Positions 41,944 through 50,013 of a stretch of DNA of 64,000 nt are shown one piece after another (positions within the stretch are counted from its first letter, which is position 1; every line of letters starts with the position of its first letter). The notes below the pieces were generated by a model. The model saw only the letters and a program-made list of their open reading frames with translations. It was not told the origin of the DNA and searched no databases. Source of the stretch: a virus; IMG/VR virus record IMGVR_UViG_3300031688_000007, positions 1 through 64,000 of that record. One strand, written 5' to 3'. The position numbers and the translations under genes were made by a program.

Positions 41944-41946
41944 ACG

Positions 41947-42807
41947 TTATTCCTTTGGTTCATACTGCATACCCACCATCTTGGTGTGTAATATTTGCTG
42001 TGCCAGTCCTGCTCTAGCGCCTTTCTTGTTATCAGGCAGGTTACCTCCATCGAGAACAACTGTCTCTTTGTAGACACCACCTGCTAACTTCTTATCGTAA
42101 TATGGATTCATGTTACTGCTTCTAGTTAAAGCATACATTAATAGGTTTTGGGATATAACGTTAGCAGAGAGTGCTGAATCATCCACACTGCTTAGTATCT
42201 TCTCTAATCTATCACTGTCTTCATCCTCGTCCTGCTTTTCATCTTCTTCCAGATCTGCCTTCTCTTCCAGCACATCCGTAATATTCTTGTCGTCCATTGG
42301 GTCATAGACAGTATCATCAATCTTACCCATCATACCTAACACTGCATCAGTGTAACCAGGACATGAAGGATCTGACATAGGGGTTAAACAATCGTTATTA
42401 TACTTATAGCTATAAACTACATTAGCATCTACCACTGATCCAGTCCCTTCAACATCTATAGAACCATCACCCCATAACTCTATAGGTAGGTTATCTATGA
42501 TGAAACCCTTTGTAATAGGTATACCTCCTGGTAACCCACTCCAATCATCTGTCTCAGAGAAGATGTAACCTCCTCCTACTTTCTTATTCCTAACATGGAC
42601 TACCATGTCGTCTTCTGTATTTTTAACAGGTGTGTACTGGTAGAACACTCCGTTAATTCGTAGACCTCTAGTATTACCTGGGCCTATACCATTCATACCC
42701 CACGTATGGCCTGCTCCTGCCATGTTACCGCTAATCCCATACAGATACTCACTGTGAGCACTTGTAGCGTAGAGAGCTAGCAAGGCTACAGCAATTAGCT
42801 TCTTCAT
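41947..42807 (-). CDS. Secreted protein with acidic mid-region, 286 aa
   Basis: Clear signal peptide MKKLIAVALLALYATSAHS, cleavage before EYL. The mature protein begins with a Gly/aromatic-rich region (NMAGAGHTWGMNGIGPGNTRG), has two cysteines (DNDCLTPMSDPSC-like, about 135 and 143), a strongly acidic stretch (LEEDEKQDEDEDSDRLE) and a helical C-terminus. Start and upstream stop overlap as ATGA. It may act in the periplasm or be a virion-associated envelope-interaction protein. Function not recognised. Confidence 0.65.
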   Translation of the reverse strand: MKKLIAVALLALYATSAHSEYLYGISGNMAGAGHTWGMNGIGPGNTRGLRINGVFYQYTPVKNTEDDMVVHVRNKKVGGGYIFSETDDWSGLPGGIPITKGFIIDNLPIELWGDGSIDVEGTGSVVDANVVYSYKYNNDCLTPMSDPSCPGYTDAVLGMMGKIDDTVYDPMDDKNITDVLEEKADLEEDEKQDEDEDSDRLEKILSSVDDSALSANVISQNLLMYALTRSSNMNPYYDKKLAGGVYKETVVLDGGNLPDNKKGARAGLAQQILHTKMVGMQYEPKE

Positions 42808-43331
42808 AAGAGTAGCAACAATCCTAGTAGAGATCCACCTAAGCCAAGAAGGAACCTTTTGGTACCATCCTCTTCCATTGCTTCTTCTTTAGGTATTGCA
42901 CCCTCATCGTTCTCCCAAGCTATCTTAGCATCAGTACCTATAATACCGTTATAAGGGCAAGGAGTACCTGCCATTATCATAGCATCAAAGACCCTAAGGT
43001 CTTGGCATAGGACTGATACTGCAGCTACTTTCATACCCATATCGTATAAGGTCTTTGCATTTTTCAATCGTTCACAGTTAAGGTCACGAGTTGTAGTACC
43101 TGCTGAGATACCTAGGATCTGGGTTTGAACTGCACCTGCCACTCCGACTGTACATGAGTCAGAGTTACTACCACCAAGGGACGGTGATATGGCAGAAGGA
43201 GGAGGCGACTTAAGTGTAGTAGTTACTTCACCTGTAGTGTGAACTGTACTCTTAGTAGTAGAGTCAGTCACGATAGGCTCAGCATGAGCCAGTACAGGTA
43301 ATAGCAAGACTAACCATATCGCCTTACGCAT
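42804..43331 (-). CDS. Secreted protein with C-terminal membrane helix, 175 aa
   Basis: Signal peptide MRKAIWLVLLLPVLAHA, cleavage before EPI. The mature part has PPPSAISPSLGGSNSDSC, GVAGAVQTQILGISAG and DLNCERLKNAKTLYDMGMKV with several Cys, and ends in FLLGLGGSLLGLLLLL, a C-terminal membrane helix. This pattern is one I associate with an uncharacterised family in marine phages. The start overlaps the DUF6447-like gene's stop (TAATG). Probably anchored in the inner membrane with its body in the periplasm. Confidence 0.68.
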   Translation of the reverse strand: MRKAIWLVLLLPVLAHAEPIVTDSTTKSTVHTTGEVTTTLKSPPPSAISPSLGGSNSDSCTVGVAGAVQTQILGISAGTTTRDLNCERLKNAKTLYDMGMKVAAVSVLCQDLRVFDAMIMAGTPCPYNGIIGTDAKIAWENDEGAIPKEEAMEEDGTKRFLLGLGGSLLGLLLLL

Positions 43332-43552
43332 TATGCAGCTACTTCTTCAGGTACGGCTAACAGAGCGTGTTCAAGCATACGAACAAACGCATCCTTACCT
43401 ACGGTCAGCTGATCTAAATTGAACTGAGTAGAGTTGATCTTACGATCAAGGTCTGCACAATGATTGACCATAGCCTGTTGCTCTGGTGTCATATCTTCAA
43501 ATACATATTCAACATCGTTTACTGTAATGGGAGTTGTTTTTTTCTCGCCCAT
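43331..43552 (-). CDS. DUF6447-like small protein, 73 aa
   Basis: A 73-residue protein whose pattern (VNDVEYVFEDMTPEQQAM, DLDRKINSTQFNLDQLTVG) resembles the DUF6447 family seen in marine phages near tail-fibre genes. It is soluble and helical. SD AGAGGAT lies 6 bases before the ATG. Function unknown; coupled to the secreted-protein cassette downstream. Confidence 0.65.
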   Translation of the reverse strand: MGEKKTTPITVNDVEYVFEDMTPEQQAMVNHCADLDRKINSTQFNLDQLTVGKDAFVRMLEHALLAVPEEVAA

Positions 43553-43591
43553 GGGTAAATCCTCTTAATTAAGTTTAACTTCTAGTTACTA

Positions 43592-43918
43592 CTAAGCTGT
43601 AAACGGGGTATCCCAAGCTGTGGGAGGTGTTTGCGACTTTGTAATTTGTGTGGCTACCTTACCTTCTACACGGGTCACTTCTGCTGCGCCTAGAGTGGAG
43701 TGAACCCAACCTAGTACAGTAGCTTCTGTGAGGGCTGCATAGGCAGTATATCCTGCTGCTGAGGCATCAGGAGTATAAGACTCCATACCTGATACAGCTC
43801 CTGTATGGTCAACACCATCTACGGTTGTAGTATCTGATGCTGTCCAAGCTGCGTTAATTACGCCCTTGTCTGCATCTGTGTTGTGTTCTACGTTGGTGAT
43901 CTTCCAAGTTACTGGCAT
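43592..43918 (-). CDS. Small tail-region protein, 108 aa
   Basis: The sequence opens MPVTWKITNVEHNTDADKGV and has the look of a short domain often found just after tail fibres in marine phages. It is Ala/Thr-rich with mixed strands and a helix near the middle. AAAGGAAC precedes the ATG. Function unknown; structural or assembly role inferred from position. Confidence 0.6.
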   Translation of the reverse strand: MPVTWKITNVEHNTDADKGVINAAWTASDTTTVDGVDHTGAVSGMESYTPDASAAGYTAYAALTEATVLGWVHSTLGAAEVTRVEGKVATQITKSQTPPTAWDTPFTA

Positions 43919-43944
43919 AACTGTGTTCCTTTATGGTTAAATTG

Positions 43945-44151
43945 TTACTCACCTAAGTCTGGCGGTGCTTGTTGTGGTGTATGTGTACTAGCGATAACAT
44001 TGTCTACCAACGTGTAAGTGTAGTCCCAATCCAATGGGGGTCCTACCACTGCAGTTAGAGATCTTGCTTCAATATCTGACTCATGACCTGCCGTGTCATT
44101 ACAGGTTAGCGCAAGGCTTCCGTCTGGTAAAAATAAATAATATTCTATCAT
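43945..44151 (-). CDS. Small tail-region protein, 68 aa
   Basis: A 68-residue protein (starts MIEYYLFLPDGSL) whose start codon overlaps the stop of the large fibre gene as ATGA. Short strands dominate and Pro-rich residues end it. Possibly a fibre assembly chaperone or tip; nothing specific is recognisable. Confidence 0.55.
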   Translation of the reverse strand: MIEYYLFLPDGSLALTCNDTAGHESDIEARSLTAVVGPPLDWDYTYTLVDNVIASTHTPQQAPPDLGE

Positions 44152-45791
44152 GCTATTAAGTTACTCCCTTCTACAATTATGTACCACATACCACCGCCAT
44201 TATAAGTTCCAGCGTATTTTGATATTGTTATATTGTCAGTGTCAACACGACCTATAACCCAACCACCTGAAGTTCCACTTGTGTGGTTCTGTACAAACAC
44301 TGAATGTAGCCCGCCAGAACCATTGCCATATGTCCCTTCATGCACAGCTCCATAACTTGTCATGATACCATAGTGCTGCATAGCACATCTTATATTCATA
44401 CTGGACGCATTTGAGTGATTAACTGTAACCGAGACTGTTCCGTTACCTGCAATGTTGCCTGAGTACACTCTACGACCTACGCCATTTTGAGTGAACTGGT
44501 GGTTACCTATTATAGCTATACCGCCGCCCTCAACCTCAAGCCTTTCCGCTGGTGATGTAGTACCAATACCAACATTACCACCAAACGGACTTAACGCTAA
44601 ATCCCAGTTAGCTGTAGCAGGTCCATTGGTTACTTGTAAACCTACACCATTACCTCCATTGACTTGTGCAACTAAAAGGTTTGTGCTGTTAGTTGCGTTT
44701 GGTTGGAGTTTTAATACTGCTTCTGAAAGCATGCTAGCTTTATCTGTGGCGTTACCGCCAGCTGAATTGTACACGTGTAGTTTAGCTGCGGGTGATCCAG
44801 TACCAACACCGACACCGCCATCTGAACCCTGAACGAACAGCGCGTGAGTGGCGGTGTCCGATTCAACGCGGAAGTCTAAGGTACCACCACTGTCATTAAC
44901 AACTAGTTCGTTTATTCCATACGTTAAGTAGTTATAAATAGCTGCTGTGTTATCTATGTCCAACACTGTATCTACAACACATCCCGTCCAAGAGTTGTTC
45001 GCAACGACACGTCTTCCTCTGGTAGTAAGGAATGAGTTGTTTGCACCTGAGTCAAAATGTGTCTGGTTAAGCCGCTTTGTATCACCTACTGCAGCTCCAA
45101 CTTCACCTCCCATTACAACAAGAGGTGCTGTACCTGCACTGCCACCGGGTGTTCCACCAATGCGTACCCTATCCGTACTAGCATCAACGAATAACATGTG
45201 AGTGTTTGCATTAGACTCAACTCTAAAGTCAGCATCTACTCCACCTTCGTTGAAGACTGCATGACCCCCTGTAGAAGGGCTTGTTACGAGAGCACCTGCA
45301 GTGCTAACGCTTAGTACTTCACCTGTTCCATCTGAATCCTCTAAGGCAAGCTTATGGGTAGACTGATAGTTTTTCCAAGTCCAACTTCCTGTATTAGAAC
45401 CCACCTGTAAGTAAGCGTTCCCTGCACCGCCTTGAATTGAAAGCCCATCGTCACCCACTATAGTACCCGCAACATTTATTGCTGCACCGAACGTAGCGCC
45501 TACATTAAACGTAGTTGCACCAGTTACAGTACCACCAGCTTTAGGCAAGGCACTACCTGCTGTAGTAGTAGTAGATGTTAGTACTGAGTCACGAGCAGCT
45601 ATATCAACACCATCAACAGTCCCAGGTAATGATAAGTTACCAGAACTATCCACAGTCAACTGCTCTTGGTTAGCTATACCTAAGTCAGTACGGCCTACTG
45701 AACCCTTACGTGCAGAGTGAGCATCAACCTTACTAGCCTTGACTTCACCATCAGCACTTAATAGATCTGCTAAAAATCTTGCCTTAGACAT
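44148..45791 (-). CDS. Tail fibre protein, 547 aa
   Basis: The N-terminus (MSKARFLADLLSADGEVKAS) is typical of marine-phage fibre anchors. The body has phage-fibre modules GGTVTGATTF and repeats such as VRIGGTPG, VGVGTGSPAAKLHV and NVGIGTTSPAERLEVEGG, the GIGTTSP motif of trimeric beta-helical fibres. The C-terminus is a Gly/Asn-rich domain that may bind receptor. The protein would assemble as a trimer on the tail. SD AAGGAGAG before the ATG. Confidence 0.75.
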   Translation of the reverse strand: MSKARFLADLLSADGEVKASKVDAHSARKGSVGRTDLGIANQEQLTVDSSGNLSLPGTVDGVDIAARDSVLTSTTTTAGSALPKAGGTVTGATTFNVGATFGAAINVAGTIVGDDGLSIQGGAGNAYLQVGSNTGSWTWKNYQSTHKLALEDSDGTGEVLSVSTAGALVTSPSTGGHAVFNEGGVDADFRVESNANTHMLFVDASTDRVRIGGTPGGSAGTAPLVVMGGEVGAAVGDTKRLNQTHFDSGANNSFLTTRGRRVVANNSWTGCVVDTVLDIDNTAAIYNYLTYGINELVVNDSGGTLDFRVESDTATHALFVQGSDGGVGVGTGSPAAKLHVYNSAGGNATDKASMLSEAVLKLQPNATNSTNLLVAQVNGGNGVGLQVTNGPATANWDLALSPFGGNVGIGTTSPAERLEVEGGGIAIIGNHQFTQNGVGRRVYSGNIAGNGTVSVTVNHSNASSMNIRCAMQHYGIMTSYGAVHEGTYGNGSGGLHSVFVQNHTSGTSGGWVIGRVDTDNITISKYAGTYNGGGMWYIIVEGSNLIA

Positions 45792-45794
45792 TGA

Positions 45795-46061
45795 CTACTC
45801 TCCTTCTAGTGCTGCGTCAGATTCTATCTGACGTTCCGCTGCGGACTGAATATCGGCTGCTAAGACTACTGCTTCTTTATCTGCTGGTATAGAGGTAATA
45901 GCAGGGTCAGCTGTCATCCTAGCCACCTCTGCATCATAAATCTCATCCATAGCAATTCTGCATCGGTTGTGTACTGCGTTCTCTGCCCATTCTTGTGGGG
46001 AGGCTGCAACAAAGGCTAATGCTTTCTCTTGTGATGCTGATAGTGTAATTGTGATGTTCAT
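45795..46061 (-). CDS. Small fibre-associated protein, 88 aa
   Basis: A helical 88-residue protein (MNITITLSASQEKALAF), of a family often found between tail fibre genes in marine phages. It has no signal or motif. AAAGGAAA before the ATG. Possibly a fibre chaperone or decoration; role unknown. Confidence 0.6.
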   Translation of the reverse strand: MNITITLSASQEKALAFVAASPQEWAENAVHNRCRIAMDEIYDAEVARMTADPAITSIPADKEAVVLAADIQSAAERQIESDAALEGE

Positions 46062-46077
46062 TGTTTGTTTTCCTTTA

Positions 46078-48264
46078 TTAACCTATTAAGTGCCCTGAGA
46101 AGCTAGACCTATTACCTTCAAGGTAGGGCGACCCACTATTGTATCCTGTGGCCAGCTCTATATAGTCACCCACATCTAGATATACAATTAATGATGTGTG
46201 GAGAAAGTCATACTCCCCCGCAGTTGCTGGTAAGTGTCTCCAAGACCCATATACTTTGGAATGTCCTTGGGATCCATTATATTTAAAGCCCATGTAGAAG
46301 TAATTGGTCACCGAGTGCGTGATACCACCACCCTCAAAATGATAACTACCAGCTACAGGCGCAGTAAATCTAGATCCGTTGAAGTGGCCACCAACGTTTG
46401 ATCTTATTGTGAAAGGTACTGGCACGTACGATCCATACGATGTATTGTTCGCTTTATTGGAGCTGAAGCTTGGTTGGTATGGTTTGGTTACTATGCCATC
46501 GGAACTTATTCTCATGCGTTCCGAGTAGGATAATGCTCTAGCATCACCTTCACGCCCCATGTCATTAGTCGAGTATTCAAATACAAGGTCACCTTTATGG
46601 GTAGTCTTGTAGCGGGTACCCACATTCCACGCTCGTTCTGTAGAGCCTACGTCCACAGATAGGTACATGGAGGAACCGTAGTAGTTCGTTATAGGGTTTT
46701 TACCTAACTGAATAGTACGCCCACTTTTTCGTATGTCCATACTTAGGGCAGGTAAACCAGTCCCAATACCCACGTTGCCAGATGAGTCTATTCTCATGCG
46801 TTCTGAGCCTACAGTGTGTAACTGTAAATTACCCGCCCCCCCTCGAATCCTCTCGCTATAATCCGTATCATCAGTGTCCTTGAAATCAATCCAACTATCC
46901 ACACCAGCAGCAGACACCATTTCCATCATGCCGTAGGAACTGTTATACATGCCTAAATGGACACCCTTTGCTGCCTGCCCGTTCTCCGCAGCTCCTGCCA
47001 CATGAAGAGCTGATTCTGGAGTACTAGTACCAATACCCAAGCTCTCAGCCGAAGCATCCCAGAATAACTTAGCGTTACCTGAGTCATCGTAGAGGCTAAC
47101 GTCACCAAGTCCGTTAACTGTTAAGCTATTACCATAGAAGCCTTTTACATTCATAGCTCCTGCTGCTGTCAGGTTACTGCTTTGTGCAGAGTTATCTACT
47201 GTTAAGGCGTATGTGTTAGCACTTCTTGAAGTTTCACGCCCTGTTATGTTCAAACCCGTAGTAGCTGCTAACCATTGTAGTGACGGAGTTGTGCCTGTGT
47301 CTTCGTAGAATGATATGTCTCCGTTGTTGGCTATTTTAAGTCTATCGTTTCCCACGGTACTGAGTGTCAATGACGCGGCACTAAGGTCTGTTTCTATTTT
47401 AGTCTTAGGGAAAGATGAAGTAGCTACGAAGTCTATGGAAGCCACACCATTACCTGTGTTCTCGCTTACCGTAATCTTTGAAGTAGTACCTGTCTCAACA
47501 ACCAACCCATCAGCCGTTACAGTGCCACTAATATCGACACCGATGGATGTGGTGGCTAGTTTTTGTGCGCTGTCATGGTATAAATTTACTGAGCCGTTAG
47601 TATTAGCCTCTACCATCCACTCAAAAGATGGCGAACTACTAGCTAATCCAACCTTAGCCCCATTAGATTGTAAAACTAAGTCACCATCACCAATCTCAGT
47701 AATGTATGAGTTACTCCCATCATGGTAAATCTCTAAATCCCCACCAGTACCAAACTTAGCCTTGACGTTATCACCATGTAGGGTGTCGCCTGTCATAGTG
47801 CCGCCAGCTAGTGGCAGTTTAGTAGCTATACTATTAGTAACCGTAGTAGAGAAGTTAGCATCATCACCAAGAGCAGCAGCTAACTCGTTAAGAGTATCTA
47901 GAGCTGCAGGAGATGAGTCTACTAGAGCATTTACCGCATTAGTCACTAGTGTATCAGAGGCTGCCTTAGTGTAATGAGCAGCATCAGATTCTGTCTTACT
48001 ATAGTGATCAGCTAATACAAAGGTCTTAAGTGAGATTACTGTAACTTCGTCATCCAAAGATAATGCTATTCCAAAGGTAATACTATTACCGTTAGTAGCA
48101 GTGTAGTCTGTGACATCGGTGAGGATGATACCGTTTACCCTGACTTCCACAAAGGTAGATACATAGCTAAGACCTGTCTTAACCGTCTGTCCTGCTGTAG
48201 CCAAGAAGGAGACCTTCTCTTGCGTCTTACGACTTAGCTTGGCACTTCTACCTAAGTAGCTCAT
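46078..48264 (-). CDS. Tail fibre with C-terminal C1q-like domain, 728 aa
   Basis: N-terminal anchor MSYLGRSAKLSRKTQEKVSF, a helical SPAALDTLNELAAALGDD module (about 119-136), repeated beta-helix units (SLGIGTSTPESALHV, GIGTGLPALSM) and a C-terminal globular domain from about residue 590. This last part has SRFTAPVAGSYHFEGGG, FYMGFKYNG, LIVYLDVGDYIELATG and ends SFSGHLIG, the strand pattern of a C1q/TNF-like trimer, commonly used for receptor binding. SD GGAGAG upstream. Confidence 0.8.
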   Translation of the reverse strand: MSYLGRSAKLSRKTQEKVSFLATAGQTVKTGLSYVSTFVEVRVNGIILTDVTDYTATNGNSITFGIALSLDDEVTVISLKTFVLADHYSKTESDAAHYTKAASDTLVTNAVNALVDSSPAALDTLNELAAALGDDANFSTTVTNSIATKLPLAGGTMTGDTLHGDNVKAKFGTGGDLEIYHDGSNSYITEIGDGDLVLQSNGAKVGLASSSPSFEWMVEANTNGSVNLYHDSAQKLATTSIGVDISGTVTADGLVVETGTTSKITVSENTGNGVASIDFVATSSFPKTKIETDLSAASLTLSTVGNDRLKIANNGDISFYEDTGTTPSLQWLAATTGLNITGRETSRSANTYALTVDNSAQSSNLTAAGAMNVKGFYGNSLTVNGLGDVSLYDDSGNAKLFWDASAESLGIGTSTPESALHVAGAAENGQAAKGVHLGMYNSSYGMMEMVSAAGVDSWIDFKDTDDTDYSERIRGGAGNLQLHTVGSERMRIDSSGNVGIGTGLPALSMDIRKSGRTIQLGKNPITNYYGSSMYLSVDVGSTERAWNVGTRYKTTHKGDLVFEYSTNDMGREGDARALSYSERMRISSDGIVTKPYQPSFSSNKANNTSYGSYVPVPFTIRSNVGGHFNGSRFTAPVAGSYHFEGGGITHSVTNYFYMGFKYNGSQGHSKVYGSWRHLPATAGEYDFLHTSLIVYLDVGDYIELATGYNSGSPYLEGNRSSFSGHLIG

Positions 48265-48267
48265 TCC

Positions 48268-48960
48268 TTACTCTCCTGATGCAGCTACGACAGCTGCAGG
48301 TGTGGCATCAACAACAGCTTGAGCTTCTGCCCTCTCTGTAGTATCTGTAGTTATTAGCGGATTAGTAACTGTGCTTACTGTAGCAACTGCTTCTATATCA
48401 TCAGAGTATATCGTAATCTCAACTGTAGCATCAACTGGTTCAATGGCTGTCTGAGTAATAACAGAAGCTACTACAATGTCCATCTCCTCAGTATCTTCAT
48501 TCCAGACTTCTTCACCTGTAACTTGCATCTCGGTTAACTCTTCACGTCCATCAGCTACTACATACTTAGCTAGTCGGGTGACTGCTGTGTTGTATTCAGC
48601 TAGCTGCGAAGCGAATAGCTTGTCTGCTGCTGCGGTGAGGATCTCTGCGGGTACTTCAGCTAGTGTAGTGCCTCCAGTGATGCTCTTAGGGAAAGCAGCC
48701 TTAACAGCAGCTACGTGAGCAGCTTGAGTTCCATCAGCAATCATGTCTAGTTGGTCGCCTGTGGAAGCGTACCCATCTGGGCCAGTGCGTAGGGCTACAT
48801 AGTCAGGAGCTATTACGTCAGCACCCTCAGGGGTGTTACCTTCGTTGATCCAGTCTAATAGCTCTTGGTAGTCTCTGTTAGCTGGGTCGTTGGGTACTGA
48901 CATGTTGCCGTTGATTAGGTAGCCACCATTCTCATGTAGTTTTACTGTCTCAATAGTCAT
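48268..48960 (-). CDS. Tail fibre assembly-like protein, 230 aa
   Basis: Start at the ATG of MTIETVKLHE, which follows GGAG by 7 bases; a start 5 codons earlier (48975) lies in the preceding gene. The segment GGYLINGNMSVPNDPANRDY and DWINEGNTPE is the XkdW/tail-assembly-chaperone pattern seen beside phage fibres. The C-terminal half is Ala/Thr/Val-rich. It probably helps fibres fold or attach, and is encoded between two fibre genes. Confidence 0.65.
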   Translation of the reverse strand: MTIETVKLHENGGYLINGNMSVPNDPANRDYQELLDWINEGNTPEGADVIAPDYVALRTGPDGYASTGDQLDMIADGTQAAHVAAVKAAFPKSITGGTTLAEVPAEILTAAADKLFASQLAEYNTAVTRLAKYVVADGREELTEMQVTGEEVWNEDTEEMDIVVASVITQTAIEPVDATVEITIYSDDIEAVATVSTVTNPLITTDTTERAEAQAVVDATPAAVVAASGE

Positions 48961-48961
48961 G

Positions 48962-50011
48962 TTATAGCTCCGCACTAAATGCTAGGTAACCTGTTGTGCC
49001 GTTCCTTACAGCAAGGAGTGCACCCTTGTTTACAATTGCGCTGCTTTGATGGGTGCAGGTAAGGTACGACGATGCCGCCCCCAGAACGCTCCCGCTAAAA
49101 TTTGTAATTAGCAGGTCATATATAGTTCTATCTGTAGCTATGAGACTACTAAAGGATAGACTTGGTGTTGTTCTCATCTGCACAGGGTTAACGAAAGTAA
49201 ATCTAGATGTTGTGATGTGGGTTGACACTCCACTAGCTATGCCCACATAAGCTGCCCCACCGAATCGCTGATAATACCTTTGACACAACGCCAACTCTTC
49301 ACCATAGCTGCGGTGTTCAAAGTCAGTGGCGGTTGAGCCTAGTTCTAGTTGGAGCATCGTATAGTAGATGTTCGCCCCACTCATATTCACAGCGGCAGAT
49401 CCAATTGTCAGATCCGCAAAAGTGTTAGATCCAGCAGTAGAGGGGCAGGTAAACGTATGTGTCTTCCTTACCCAGCTCGTTGTTACATCTTCAGTAGAGA
49501 GGCTTACCCCCACCCCACCTATATAGAAAGCACTATTATCAAGTATCAGAGATTTGTCTGCCTTCACGTAATAGCTCAAGGTCAGAACCTTACCCAGATG
49601 AGGTAGAATGTCACTTATTTCAACTCTGTAATTTAATCGGTGCTGCCCCAGATCACTCTGTACGGGATAGGTTCTTTTGAGGACACTGACGGTGCTGCCA
49701 TCCACCAATTGTGAAGAAAGTATAGCTTCATTTACTAGGGGATAAGTGTTGGACGTAGCACCGTTATAACTTGATCTCCAGCGGTCTGCCGTGTGGTATC
49801 CATAGGCCATGCCTGTAGCACTTGTACCCCGTTGAGTTACAGCCATTGCACCATTAATGATAAGGTTCTTACGGCCTGCATTAATACTATCTCTTACATC
49901 CTGAACACTGTCAGCCCTTAGTACAGCTTCACCAGCTATGCCGCTAGGCTTGTCCAGTTCTGCTAACTTCTCCCTGATGTTGATCGAGGGTTTGCTTATG
50001 TTTACTGTCAT
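48962..50011 (-). CDS. Fibre/receptor-binding protein with jelly-roll domain, 349 aa
   Basis: Features NLIINGAMAVTQRGTSATG (about 49-67) and TADRWRSS, a pattern widespread in phage fibre tips that precedes a carbohydrate-binding-like beta-sandwich. The remainder is strand-rich (WVRKTHTFTCPSTAG, YYTMLQLELGS) and ends in a small receptor-tip domain. It probably recognises surface glycans. The stop of the upstream 920-aa fibre is only 3 bases away. Confidence 0.7.
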   Translation of the reverse strand: MTVNISKPSINIREKLAELDKPSGIAGEAVLRADSVQDVRDSINAGRKNLIINGAMAVTQRGTSATGMAYGYHTADRWRSSYNGATSNTYPLVNEAILSSQLVDGSTVSVLKRTYPVQSDLGQHRLNYRVEISDILPHLGKVLTLSYYVKADKSLILDNSAFYIGGVGVSLSTEDVTTSWVRKTHTFTCPSTAGSNTFADLTIGSAAVNMSGANIYYTMLQLELGSTATDFEHRSYGEELALCQRYYQRFGGAAYVGIASGVSTHITTSRFTFVNPVQMRTTPSLSFSSLIATDRTIYDLLITNFSGSVLGAASSYLTCTHQSSAIVNKGALLAVRNGTTGYLAFSAEL

Positions 50012-50013
50012 GG

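Noticed and set aside
48961-48976. GCTCCGCACT resembling the hairpin promoter core
   Set aside because: Only two base pairs can form around the loop, and the bases are the ribosome site (GGAG on the minus strand) of the fibre assembly gene.
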